The position numbers and the translations under genes were made by a program. A stretch of 15,930 nt of DNA, from the NCBI GenBank assembly GCA_964424455.1, contig CAYRJA010000073.1, positions 1 through 15,930 of the forward strand, given 5' to 3'. The first letter of the stretch is position 1; every line of letters starts with the position of its first letter. The notes below the pieces were generated by a model. The model was given only the letters and a program-made list of their open reading frames with translations. It had not been told where the DNA came from and searched no databases. This DNA comes from CAYRJA01 sp964424455 (GTDB taxonomy: Bacteria; Bacteroidota; Bacteroidia; Chitinophagales; UBA10324). Positions 1 through 7,620 of the stretch are shown piece by piece.

Positions 1-458
1 TTTTTATACCCACTTAAAGTTTGACTATCAATTATTTTAGACCCGAAAGCCCTGTAATCAGGGATAAAAGGACAAGGGGTATCAATTGGTAAAGCCATTC
101 ATCACTTTAATGGGGCGGATACAAAATTATGAGCTACCATTCTTTCCTGATGGATGAATCGTAGTATCTCTCAAACTAACAAGGAAAAATCTGTAGGAAC
201 TGAATTATTTAAAAAACAATACTTCAACAACCCTTTATCCAAATTAATATTTTTTCCAGGAACAGAACCGATGTGAGCCAATTGAGTCAATTATTTAATA
301 ATACACCAGCACGATCAACTATACTCTTAAAAATATTAACTGATTCAATGCAAATATCACAGACAGACAAATACATTGCAAAAGCAGTTTGCTGTTTCTG
401 AAAATTCTGTTATTCGATTGAGTGATAAATCCTGCTGCGCTCTTACGAGGTCATTCAT
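1..458. other. Left-edge region without a recognisable gene
   Basis: No frame on either strand gives a protein I recognise, and stop codons are frequent in the parts I translated. The only open frame, which begins at 376, runs into the 3' end of the leftward symporter gene and looks like its shadow. There is one small perfect hairpin at 50-63 (CCCTG, loop TAAT, CAGGG) with no T-run after it on either strand. A TAnnTTTG-type box read leftward lies at 122-129, but it has no upstream -33 partner and such a match is expected by chance in this length. The region may be the intergenic space before a gene outside the window, or decayed sequence. Confidence 0.5.
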
Positions 459-482
459 TATTGCCGAAATAAGCCGGCAATA
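459..482 (-). terminator. Hairpin just after the symporter stop codon
   Basis: Arms TATTGCCG (459-466) and CGGCAATA (475-482) are perfectly complementary over 8 bp with an 8-base loop. The hairpin starts one base after the symporter stop codon (484-486, read leftward). It is therefore placed as a terminator or 3'-end stabilising hairpin for that gene. No run of U follows the stem on the minus strand, so it is not a classical intrinsic terminator. Its loop-proximal part contains the 9-mer TTGCCGGCT, which occurs at two other gene boundaries in the window. Confidence 0.4.
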
Positions 483-483
483 T

Positions 484-1788
484 TTATTCCTTGTGGTGAT
501 GTCCGAATTTTTCACCTTCCCACTTGCTGACTACGCAAGTTGCCACTGCATTGCCGATTACATTAGTACAAGCGCGTCCCATATCCAAAAGCCAGTCAAT
601 AGCAAGTAAAAGAGTTAATCCTTCCGTAGGAATATTAAACATGGTAAGCATTCCGGCAATCACCACTAAGCTGGCACGCGGTACTCCAGCCATCCCTTTG
701 CTTGTAACCATCAGCATCAACATCATAATAATTTGCTGACCAAGCCCGATTTCCATCGCGTATGCCTGTGCAATGCTGATGGTGGCAAATATCATGTACA
801 TAATGCTGCCATCCAGATTAAAAGAATATCCGAGAGGCAATACAAAACTTACAATCCGGTTGCTGATGCCAAACCGTTCCAGTCCGAGAATTAATTTAGG
901 CATAGCTGCTTCACTGCTTGCAGTGGTAAAGGCAATCAGCATCGGCTCGCGAGTATGTGACAGCAGTTTAAGAAAAGGAATTTTCAGGAAATAGCAGATG
1001 GCTAACAATATTACGAATACGAAAAACAGCAGTCCTCCGAAGAATGAAAGAATAATTCCTGCGTATCCGACAATAATCGAAAGTCCCTGTACAGCAATAA
1101 CGGCAGCAGTAGCGCCGAATACACCAACCGGCGCAAGTTTCATTACATATCCTGTTACTTTCAACATCACATGGCCTACCGCATCAAAAAAATCAATGAT
1201 AATTTTTCCGCGCTCATGAATAGCCGCTGTTCCTACTGCAAAAAAAACGGTGAAAACAATAATAGGCAGAATATGATTTTCTGCCATGGCTTTTACGATA
1301 CTGTCAGGTATTAAGGTATGGATAAAATCGTGGAGATTAAATGATTTCTGCTGAACTGTAACACCACTGCCATCGGGATGTTCCAGATGAAGCGCCGACC
1401 CCGGGTGAAAAAAATTTACTATCACTAATCCCGTAACCAATGCGAGAAAAGTAGCGCTGGTGAAATAAACAATCGTCTTCAGTCCGATGCGTCCCACACT
1501 TTTAAAGTCACCGACTTTGGCAATGCCGGTCAGCAGCAAACTGAAAACCAGCGGGGCAATAATCATTTTTACCATGAGAAGAAAAATATCACTCAGCACC
1601 TGCATATTGGATGCAAACTGCTTTTGCGCTTCCACATCTCCTTCATATAGCCGATGGTAAAGCCAACCCACAACCACACCCAGCAGCATAGCAATGATAA
1701 TTTGAACGGTCAGATTCAGTCGTAGTCGCTTCACCGGCGTAAGGATACACAAGAAATTTGAGATATGCTTTTGAAAAATATAAGGCAT
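484..1788 (-). CDS. Dicarboxylate/amino-acid:cation symporter (DAACS, GltP/DctA-like)
   Basis: This is an inner-membrane secondary transporter that moves acidic amino acids or C4-dicarboxylates with Na+ or H+. The core motifs of the family are all visible on the 434-residue reading. The serine-rich hairpin 1 is TASSEAAMP (289-297). TM7 carries NLDGS (324-328). Hairpin 2 is SKGMAGVP (363-370). The TM8 signature has D398, D402, R405 and N409 in DWLLDMGRACTNVIGNA. The arginine in TM8 is what acidic-substrate members carry; neutral amino-acid exchangers lack it. The exact substrate cannot be read from the sequence. The ATG at 1788 adds 18 residues that do not resemble the family. A GTG at 1734 would begin with (M)KRLRLNLTVQ, a typical start, giving 416 residues, and is a good alternative. 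The gene stands alone and is divergent from glyS. A hairpin follows its stop. Confidence 0.93.
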   Translation of the reverse strand: MPYIFQKHISNFLCILTPVKRLRLNLTVQIIIAMLLGVVVGWLYHRLYEGDVEAQKQFASNMQVLSDIFLLMVKMIIAPLVFSLLLTGIAKVGDFKSVGRIGLKTIVYFTSATFLALVTGLVIVNFFHPGSALHLEHPDGSGVTVQQKSFNLHDFIHTLIPDSIVKAMAENHILPIIVFTVFFAVGTAAIHERGKIIIDFFDAVGHVMLKVTGYVMKLAPVGVFGATAAVIAVQGLSIIVGYAGIILSFFGGLLFFVFVILLAICYFLKIPFLKLLSHTREPMLIAFTTASSEAAMPKLILGLERFGISNRIVSFVLPLGYSFNLDGSIMYMIFATISIAQAYAMEIGLGQQIIMMLMLMVTSKGMAGVPRASLVVIAGMLTMFNIPTEGLTLLLAIDWLLDMGRACTNVIGNAVATCVVSKWEGEKFGHHHKE

Positions 1789-1939
1789 TAGTCTTAAGGG
1801 GTAATTTACAAAAACAAATATTCCGCCGTATGTTGGAAATCTGCTTTACTAACAGATGCTTCAGTTGCTGACATGACAGAGAAGAGAAATAGTTCCGCAA
1901 AGCAGAACACAATTAGCAATAGACTATCCTTCAAATAAC

Positions 1940-1947
1940 TATTTTTG
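1940..1947 (+). promoter_or_regulatory. Candidate -7 box (TATTTTTG) for glyS
   Basis: The sequence matches the Bacteroidota -7 consensus TAnnTTTG exactly and is followed by CCGGCT and then the glyS ATG at 1954. A TTTG-like -33 element is not apparent at the usual spacing of about 19 bases. If the box is used, transcription would start only a few bases before the ATG, giving a nearly leaderless mRNA. The same extended sequence, with one mismatch in 14, lies upstream of the S8 protease gene. Confidence 0.45.
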
Positions 1948-1953
1948 CCGGCT

Positions 1954-3501
1954 ATGAATAACCCACAAGATTTGTTTAAGAATATTATTTCACACTGCAA
2001 GGAGTACGGCTATATTTTTCCTTCAAGTGAAATTTATGACGGACTAAGCGCCGTGTATGATTATGGCGAATACGGAGCGGAACTGAAGAATAACATCCGC
2101 CAATACTGGTGGAAGAGTATGGTGCAGTTGAATGAAAATATCGTAGGTATAGATGCGGCTATCTTCATGCATCCGACTACATGGAAAGCCAGCGGACATG
2201 TGGATGCCTTCAATGATCCGCTGATTGACAATAAAGATTCAAAGAAGCGTTACCGCGCCGATGTGCTGATTGAAGAATATATAGGTAAGATTGAAACAAA
2301 GATTGAAAAGGAAGTACAGAAAGCTAAAGGAAGATTCGGCGATGATTTTGACGAACAAAAATTCAGGGCGACTCATCCGCGTGTTACAGAGCCGCAAAAG
2401 AAAATTGATGAAATCAATTCACGGATGAAAAAAGCGCTGGAGGCAAACGATATGAATGAATTGCGTCAGCTTATTATTGATCTGGAGATTGTTTGTCCCG
2501 TTTCCGGAACCCGCAACTGGACGGAAGTGCGCCAGTTCAACCTGATGTTCAGCACACAGATAGGATCTGTTACAGACAGCGCCGATACTATTTATTTACG
2601 ACCGGAAACCGCACAGGGCATTTTTGTAAATTTCCTGAATGTGCAAAAAACAGGAAGAATGAAAATTCCATTCGGCATTGCACAGACCGGTAAGGCATTT
2701 CGCAATGAAATAGTAGCACGGCAGTTTATTTTCAGAATGAGAGAATTTGAACAGATGGAAATGCAGTTTTTCATCAAGCCCGGAACAGAAGAACAATGGT
2801 ATCAACACTGGAAAGCTGTCCGTTTACAATGGCACAAGGCATTGAAATTTCCCGAAAGCAAATATCGCTATCACGACCATTTGAAGTTAGCGCACTATGC
2901 AAAAGCTGCCTGCGATATTGAATTTGAATTTCCCTTTGGCTATAAAGAATTAGAAGGTATTCACAGCCGCAGTGATTTTGATTTGAAGCAACATGAGCAA
3001 TATTCAGGTAAAAAGTTACAATACTTCGACTCTGAAATCAATGAAAGCTATGTGCCTTATGTCATTGAAACTTCTATCGGGTTAGACAGAATGTTTCTTG
3101 CCGTGATTTCTGCTGCTTACAAAGAAGAGAAATTAGAGGATGGAAGTGAGAGGATAGTGTTACAGATTCCGGCTCCGCTTGCACCGGTAAAGGTGGCAAT
3201 ACTGCCATTGGTGGCAAAAGACAACCTTCCTGAAAAAGCAAGAGAGATTTTCAATAAATTGAAATTTTCATTCCTGTGTCAGTATGATGAAAAAGACAGC
3301 ATCGGACGGCGTTACAGAAGGCAGGATGCCATCGGTACACCTTTTGCCATAACTATTGACCATCAGACATTACAGGATAATACTGTAACACTCCGTAACC
3401 GGGATACCATGAAACAAGACAGAATTTCTGTTACCGAATTACAGAAAGTGGTAAGTGAAAAAGTATCCATGGATAATTTGTTATCTCAGTTGCCTGCCTG
3501 A
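1954..3501 (+). CDS. glyS: Glycyl-tRNA synthetase, class II alpha2 type
   Basis: This cytoplasmic enzyme charges tRNA-Gly with glycine using ATP. The protein is the single-chain dimeric type, not the alpha/beta form of E. coli. From the ATG at 1954 it has 515 residues. The N-terminal catalytic part begins EYGYIFPSSEIYDGLSAVYD (17-36), followed by WKASGH (77-82). RPETAQG is at 216-222. Class II motif 2 is RNEIVARQFIFRMREFEQME (250-269) and motif 3 is ETSIGLDRMF (372-381). The C-terminal anticodon-binding domain runs from about 409 to 500 and includes SIGRRYRRQDAIGTPFAITID (split here as SIGRRYRRQD 449-458 and AIGTPFAITID 459-469). A TTG at 1945 in the same frame lies inside a probable promoter box, so I reject it as the start. 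The first rhomboid gene follows after 27 bases, so co-transcription is likely. Confidence 0.96.
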   Translation: MNNPQDLFKNIISHCKEYGYIFPSSEIYDGLSAVYDYGEYGAELKNNIRQYWWKSMVQLNENIVGIDAAIFMHPTTWKASGHVDAFNDPLIDNKDSKKRYRADVLIEEYIGKIETKIEKEVQKAKGRFGDDFDEQKFRATHPRVTEPQKKIDEINSRMKKALEANDMNELRQLIIDLEIVCPVSGTRNWTEVRQFNLMFSTQIGSVTDSADTIYLRPETAQGIFVNFLNVQKTGRMKIPFGIAQTGKAFRNEIVARQFIFRMREFEQMEMQFFIKPGTEEQWYQHWKAVRLQWHKALKFPESKYRYHDHLKLAHYAKAACDIEFEFPFGYKELEGIHSRSDFDLKQHEQYSGKKLQYFDSEINESYVPYVIETSIGLDRMFLAVISAAYKEEKLEDGSERIVLQIPAPLAPVKVAILPLVAKDNLPEKAREIFNKLKFSFLCQYDEKDSIGRRYRRQDAIGTPFAITIDHQTLQDNTVTLRNRDTMKQDRISVTELQKVVSEKVSMDNLLSQLPA

Positions 3502-3528
3502 TTATTTAGATTTGCTGAACTTTATTTA

Positions 3529-4338
3529 ATGAACGATTTCCGTCCTTCCGGTTTCCAGATTCTCCCCATGGTGGTGAAGAATCTTCTTATCATCAATGGC
3601 TTGGTATTTCTCGCCATGATGGCGCTGAACAATGCTTACGGTTTTGACTTAACTGAATACCTCGGACTTCACTATTTCACCTCGCAGTATTTCCGCCCGT
3701 ATCAATTGGTTACGCACATGTTTATGCATGCCAATTTCATCCATATCTTTTCAAATATGTTTGCCTTGTGGATGTTTGGCAGCGTGATTGAAAATGTATG
3801 GGGACCGAAACGGTTTTTAATCTTCTACTTCGTTTGCGGACTGGGCGGCGCTCTTTGTCATCTGGGTGTAACAGGTTATGAAATTCATCAGATACAGAAT
3901 GAAGTGAATGCTTATATTCTTTCTCCGGGACTTGCAAAATTCACTACTCTGTTAGAGAGCAATCATCTCAGTCTGACTAATTTTATTGCAGCATGGAAAG
4001 AGTACCCCTCCAATCCTGATTTTATCCGTCAGTCAATTGAGTATGCAAAATCAATAGTTCCTATGCAGGCAGATATTCCGGTAGTAGGAGCGTCAGGCGC
4101 TGTGTTCGGTGTGCTACTCGCTTTCGGTATGATGTTTCCGAATACTTATCTCTACATTTATTTCTTCGTGCCGATGAAGGCAAAATATTTTGTAGCGTTA
4201 TATATGCTGTTTGAACTTTATGCAGGGTTTACGGGTACGGAAAGTGGAGTGGCTCACTTTGCTCACTTAGGCGGCGCATTATTCGGATACCTGATGATTC
4301 GCTACTGGAACAAAACAAGAAGACATGATTTTTTCTGA
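3529..4338 (+). CDS. Rhomboid-family intramembrane serine protease (first of a pair)
   Basis: This is an integral inner-membrane protease that cleaves transmembrane segments of other membrane proteins; its substrates are unknown. All the catalytic features of GlpG-type rhomboids are present in the 269-residue protein. The first loop and TM2 carry H63, H67, H72 and N76 with exactly the GlpG spacing (HMFMHANFIHIFSN). The nucleophile is S189 in GASG, and the catalytic histidine is H246 in AHLGG. The first membrane segment is at about 18-34. N76 and S189 are 113 residues apart, against about 47 in GlpG. The extra 60 or so residues (about 115-182) are polar and helical-looking. The TGA stop overlaps the ATG of the next gene (TGATG), so the two are translationally coupled. 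The lack of an obvious promoter in the 27-base gap suggests co-transcription with glyS. Confidence 0.94.
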   Translation: MNDFRPSGFQILPMVVKNLLIINGLVFLAMMALNNAYGFDLTEYLGLHYFTSQYFRPYQLVTHMFMHANFIHIFSNMFALWMFGSVIENVWGPKRFLIFYFVCGLGGALCHLGVTGYEIHQIQNEVNAYILSPGLAKFTTLLESNHLSLTNFIAAWKEYPSNPDFIRQSIEYAKSIVPMQADIPVVGASGAVFGVLLAFGMMFPNTYLYIYFFVPMKAKYFVALYMLFELYAGFTGTESGVAHFAHLGGALFGYLMIRYWNKTRRHDFF

Positions 4339-5237
4339 TGGCAGATAATTTTATTTCCCGTGAAATACGAAATGCTTTCTCCCCAACAGGGAAAATGATT
4401 CCACGCCTCATTATCATTAACATAATTGTATTCATTGTACTGAGATTGTCTTCATTACTGATTGACTTAACTCAGGCAGGTTATTCCATAGATACTGTTA
4501 TCCGCGCCTTGTCGCTCCCTTCAAGTGTAACACAACTGTTACAGCGCCCGTGGACAATCATTACCTATGAGTTTACTCATTTCGATTTATGGCATATCCT
4601 GTTTAATATGCTGTGGCTCTATTGGATTGGAATTATTCTGGCTGACTTTGTCGGCAACAAAAAAATTCTTCCGGTGTATCTGATGGGTTCATGGTTTGGC
4701 GGAGCGCTTTACATTTTGTGTTACAATATTTTTCCCTATTTCAATAATGTGGTAAATGACAGCTACTGTCTTGGCGCTTCTGCGGGAGTAATGGCAATAG
4801 TTGTGGCTGCGGCTACACTTACGCCGAATTACAGTATCGTCCTTTTTATCTGGCCTGTGGCACTGAAATGGCTTGCTGCAGGTATGGTTGCCATAGATTT
4901 AATCAGTGTGAATGCAGGAAATCCAGGGGGACATATCGCACATCTTGGCGGTGCTCTGTTTGGTTATATTTTTATTAAGCAATTGCAAAGTGGAAATGAT
5001 TGGAGCAAGTGGCTTAACTCTTTCTTTGATTCGGTAGTGGGCTTGTTTAAGAAAAGATCTAACATGAGAGTTTCTTATTCAAAGCCGAAAAACGAGCCAC
5101 GGCAAAAGACAAAAAAAGATGAAGTACTTGTGCAGCAGAAAATTGACTCTATACTCGACAAAATATCCAAGTCGGGATATGAGAGTTTGACTAAGGAAGA
5201 AAAAGAATTTCTTTTTAAAACCAGTAAAGACAGCTAA
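4338..5237 (+). CDS. Rhomboid-family intramembrane serine protease with cytoplasmic C-terminal tail (DUF6576-like)
   Basis: This is the second membrane-embedded rhomboid protease, 299 residues. Catalytic features are H81, H86 and N90 (HFDLWHILFN), nucleophile S148 in LGASAG, and H202 in HIAHLGG. Two differences from the neighbour stand out. The residue after the catalytic serine is Ala instead of Gly. The position equivalent to the first loop histidine (H63 in the neighbour) is Tyr77. The N76-S189 insertion of the first copy is absent here (N90 to S148 is 58 residues). After the last membrane segment (ending about 215) comes a charged cytosolic tail. It ends in the motif LDKISKSGYESLTKEEKEFL (273-292), which I recognise as the DUF6576 tail of Bacteroidota rhomboids. 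The start overlaps the previous stop by one base, and the TAA stop overlaps the next ATG (TAATG). The two copies are diverged and are therefore not a recent duplication. Confidence 0.93.
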   Translation: MADNFISREIRNAFSPTGKMIPRLIIINIIVFIVLRLSSLLIDLTQAGYSIDTVIRALSLPSSVTQLLQRPWTIITYEFTHFDLWHILFNMLWLYWIGIILADFVGNKKILPVYLMGSWFGGALYILCYNIFPYFNNVVNDSYCLGASAGVMAIVVAAATLTPNYSIVLFIWPVALKWLAAGMVAIDLISVNAGNPGGHIAHLGGALFGYIFIKQLQSGNDWSKWLNSFFDSVVGLFKKRSNMRVSYSKPKNEPRQKTKKDEVLVQQKIDSILDKISKSGYESLTKEEKEFLFKTSKDS

Positions 5238-6340
5238 TGATTATATTGACATGGCTGCGGAAAAGTGTAAACCTTTTTTCCGTACTGTTTGCCGTTGCGT
5301 TGCTTATGTCAGATGTGGCAGCTTACATTCCACCTCACAGAGCGTGGATACTTTCCTTCTTTGGGTTAGCATACATTCCGCTGTTGTTTGTCAATATTTT
5401 TTTTACTGTATTTTGGGTTATTGTACGGCTGCGTCATGCAACGCTTCCGTTTATTGCCATTCTTCTTTCATGGAGTAGCTTCTTCAATACTTTCGGTTTT
5501 CATTTTAAAAGCAACACCGAAAAGCATATTGGTGACTTTCGCGTCATGTCTTACAATGTCCGCAATTTTGATTTATATAATTGGAGCTCTAATGAAAAGA
5601 CCAGAAGCAATATGTTTAAGCAGATTAAAAAAATTTCACCTGACATTGTATGCTTTCAGGAATTTATGAGCAGAGATGAAGGAGATTATATGAATGTAAA
5701 AGAATTAACCGAGATGGGTTACAAATATTATTATTTTGAAAAAACACTTACACTTCATAAAGCAGAGCATTGGGGTATAGCTACCTTCAGTAAATTTCCT
5801 ATTGTGAATAATCAGAGGGTAAAGTACAACAATAAGACACGTAACGCCTGTATATATTCTGACATTAAAGTAAGCGATAAAATCGTACGTGTTTATAATG
5901 CGCACTTACAAAGCGTGTTCTTCGGAAGAAATGATTACAAGTTTATTGATTCATTAGAGCAAAAGAAATTTGGCAGTATTAAGCGTGCAAGAGATATAGT
6001 AATAAAGATGAAACAAGCTTATGGATACCGCGGCGAACAGGCAGAGAATATTGCAGAAAGCATTTCTCACAGTCCTTATCCGGTTACTGTGTGTGCAGAC
6101 TGTAATGACACACCTTCTTCTTATGCTTACAAGACCATACGCGGGAAAATGAATGATACTTTTATAAAGAAAAGTTGGGGAGTAAAGCATACTTACAACC
6201 GTTTTCTCCCTATCCTGAGAATTGATTATATCTTTTCAGATAAAACTTTTGAAGTAAAAAATTATTTTTCATCCTATGAAAAATACTCTGACCATTATCC
6301 GATTGTAACAGATTTATCATTCCCCGAAATAGCAGAATAA
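5237..6340 (+). CDS. Membrane-anchored endonuclease/exonuclease/phosphatase (EEP) family protein
   Basis: The 367-residue protein has an N-terminal membrane part and a C-terminal EEP metallo-hydrolase domain. Hydrophobic segments lie at about 11-29, 37-62 and 68-86. The EEP motifs in order are N107 (MSYNVRN), the metal-binding E142 (DIVCFQEF), H223 (NAHLQS), D288 and N290 (CADCNDTP), D330 (RIDYIF) and the terminal D352-H353 (SDHYPI). All catalytic positions are therefore present. The family includes DNases, phosphodiesterases and sphingomyelinase-like enzymes, and the substrate cannot be told from sequence. The number of membrane segments decides on which side of the membrane the domain lies; with three segments and a positive N-terminus (WLRKS) it would face outward, which is an inference. 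The gene starts on the stop codon of the second rhomboid gene, so it is very likely made together with it. Confidence 0.9.
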   Translation: MIILTWLRKSVNLFSVLFAVALLMSDVAAYIPPHRAWILSFFGLAYIPLLFVNIFFTVFWVIVRLRHATLPFIAILLSWSSFFNTFGFHFKSNTEKHIGDFRVMSYNVRNFDLYNWSSNEKTRSNMFKQIKKISPDIVCFQEFMSRDEGDYMNVKELTEMGYKYYYFEKTLTLHKAEHWGIATFSKFPIVNNQRVKYNNKTRNACIYSDIKVSDKIVRVYNAHLQSVFFGRNDYKFIDSLEQKKFGSIKRARDIVIKMKQAYGYRGEQAENIAESISHSPYPVTVCADCNDTPSSYAYKTIRGKMNDTFIKKSWGVKHTYNRFLPILRIDYIFSDKTFEVKNYFSSYEKYSDHYPIVTDLSFPEIAE

Positions 6341-6532
6341 CTTCTGTTAATTCTTAATAGTCACGCTTCCATCAATCAAAGAAGCAAATAAGTGTTCATA
6401 AGAAAGATAGTGTAGCAGGTGTTACAGCAAAATGAGTGTAGTTGCATTGAATACAGGTGGAGAAGATCTGCCGGAGACAAAATCTTGCCAGGATAAAAAA
6501 TTTCAACAGGTAATACTCTGATAGCCAATAAT

Positions 6533-6540
6533 TACTTTTG
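6533..6540 (+). promoter_or_regulatory. Candidate -7 box (TACTTTTG) for pfkA
   Basis: This is an exact match to TAnnTTTG followed by C, ending 20 bases before the pfkA ATG. The upstream -33 TTTG element is not recognisable at normal spacing, so support rests on the -7 match and its position. The rest of the 220-base gap between the EEP gene and pfkA shows no strong hairpin or coding potential. Confidence 0.4.
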
Positions 6541-6560
6541 CTGTGCTTAATATTTTCTAA

Positions 6561-7538
6561 ATGGAACAAAAAACAATAGGCGTTTTCACTTCAGGCGGTG
6601 ATGCGCCGGGTATGAATGCTGCCATTCGTGCTGTAGTTCGTACTGCCATTTTTAATAAACTGAAAATAGTAGGAATCCGGAGAGGGTATGAAGGGTTGGT
6701 TGACGGAGATATTATAGAAATGAAATCAGAGTCGGTCAGTAATATCATCCATCGCGGAGGCACTATTTTGAAAACTGCACGCAGCGAACGGTTTAAAACA
6801 GAAGAGGGAATGAAGTGTGCCTATGAGAATATAAAAAAAGTGGGCATCAGCGGACTGATAGCTCTTGGAGGCGATGGAACATTTCGCGGCGCTCTGGAAT
6901 TCAGCAAGCATTATGATATTCCATTTATCGGCGTGCCTTGTACTATTGACAATGATTTGTACGGAACGGATTTTACCATCGGCTATGACACGGCAATTAA
7001 CACTGCAATGCAGGCGATTGATAAAATCAGAGATACAGCCAATTCCCACGACAGGTTATTCTTTATAGAAGTGATGGGTCGTGATGCAGGAATTATTGCT
7101 ATCCGAACCGGTATAGGGGGGGGCGCAGAAGCAATCCTTATTCCTGAAACTAAAACCAGTATTGACCAGTTGATTATCAAACTGGAGCGGGGGTGGAAAC
7201 GAAATAAATCTTCAAGTATAGTAGTGGTGGCTGAAGGAGATGAGGCAGGAGGCGCTTATGAAATTGCAAAAAAAGTAAAAGAGAAATTTGATTTTTATGA
7301 TACTCGTGTTACAGTGCTGGGACATGTACAGCGCGGAGGTAATCCTACCTGTATGGACAGGGTGCTTGCCAGCCGGTTGGGGGTAGCGGCAGTGGAAGCA
7401 TTTCTGGAAGGAAAGCGTAATGTAATGGTGGGGTCCATTCATCGTGGGATTGAATACATACCCTTCTCAAAAGCCACCAAGCATAATGTGGAACCTAATA
7501 TCGGATTGATGAGGATAGCTGAAATACTTTCTATATAA
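6561..7538 (+). CDS. pfkA: ATP-dependent 6-phosphofructokinase
   Basis: This is the cytoplasmic glycolytic enzyme that phosphorylates fructose 6-phosphate to fructose 1,6-bisphosphate. The 325-residue length fits the bacterial PfkA family. Visible motifs are the nucleotide-binding FTSGGDAPGMNAAIR (9-23), GGDGT (103-107), PCTIDND (126-132) with catalytic D130 and D132, MGRDAG (172-177), and the substrate-binding HVQRGG (255-260). The Gly after the Asp in GGDG, together with Cys instead of Lys before TIDND, points to ATP and not pyrophosphate as phosphate donor. A run of eight G (7116-7123) lies inside the coding frame in the IGGGAE stretch, and the frame remains intact. The dihydroorotase gene follows after 82 bases on the same strand. 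There is no metabolic link that would require co-regulation. Confidence 0.96.
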   Translation: MEQKTIGVFTSGGDAPGMNAAIRAVVRTAIFNKLKIVGIRRGYEGLVDGDIIEMKSESVSNIIHRGGTILKTARSERFKTEEGMKCAYENIKKVGISGLIALGGDGTFRGALEFSKHYDIPFIGVPCTIDNDLYGTDFTIGYDTAINTAMQAIDKIRDTANSHDRLFFIEVMGRDAGIIAIRTGIGGGAEAILIPETKTSIDQLIIKLERGWKRNKSSSIVVVAEGDEAGGAYEIAKKVKEKFDFYDTRVTVLGHVQRGGNPTCMDRVLASRLGVAAVEAFLEGKRNVMVGSIHRGIEYIPFSKATKHNVEPNIGLMRIAEILSI

Positions 7539-7620
7539 ATTATTGTAACAGCTAATAAGGAGAATAAAACTATCATACGAATTTTCCACCTTTGACATTT
7601 CACTTTATAGACTTTTAACA

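Noticed and set aside
122..129. TAATTTTG box on the minus strand as a promoter leaving the window leftward
   Set aside because: An exact TAnnTTTG match is expected by chance in about 480 bases on two strands, and no -33 partner or target gene is visible.
376..609. Open frame of 77 codons at the left edge
   Set aside because: More than half of it is antisense to the symporter C-terminus. There is no recognisable domain and no promoter or ribosome site.
1945..1953. TTG codon as glyS start
   Set aside because: It falls inside the probable -7 promoter box and adds three residues that homologues lack. The ATG at 1954 fits better.
1643..2000. Two minus-strand open frames between the symporter and glyS
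   Set aside because: They overlap the start regions of both real genes, and their products have no family resemblance. They arise from the divergent intergenic region.
6365..6385. GCTTC ... GAAGC hairpin after the EEP gene as a terminator
   Set aside because: It has a five-base stem, an 11-base loop and no T-run, so it does not support a terminator call.
6726..7049. 107-codon minus-strand frame inside pfkA
   Set aside because: It is antisense to an intact, highly conserved enzyme. Its product is Cys/Ser-rich and not recognised.
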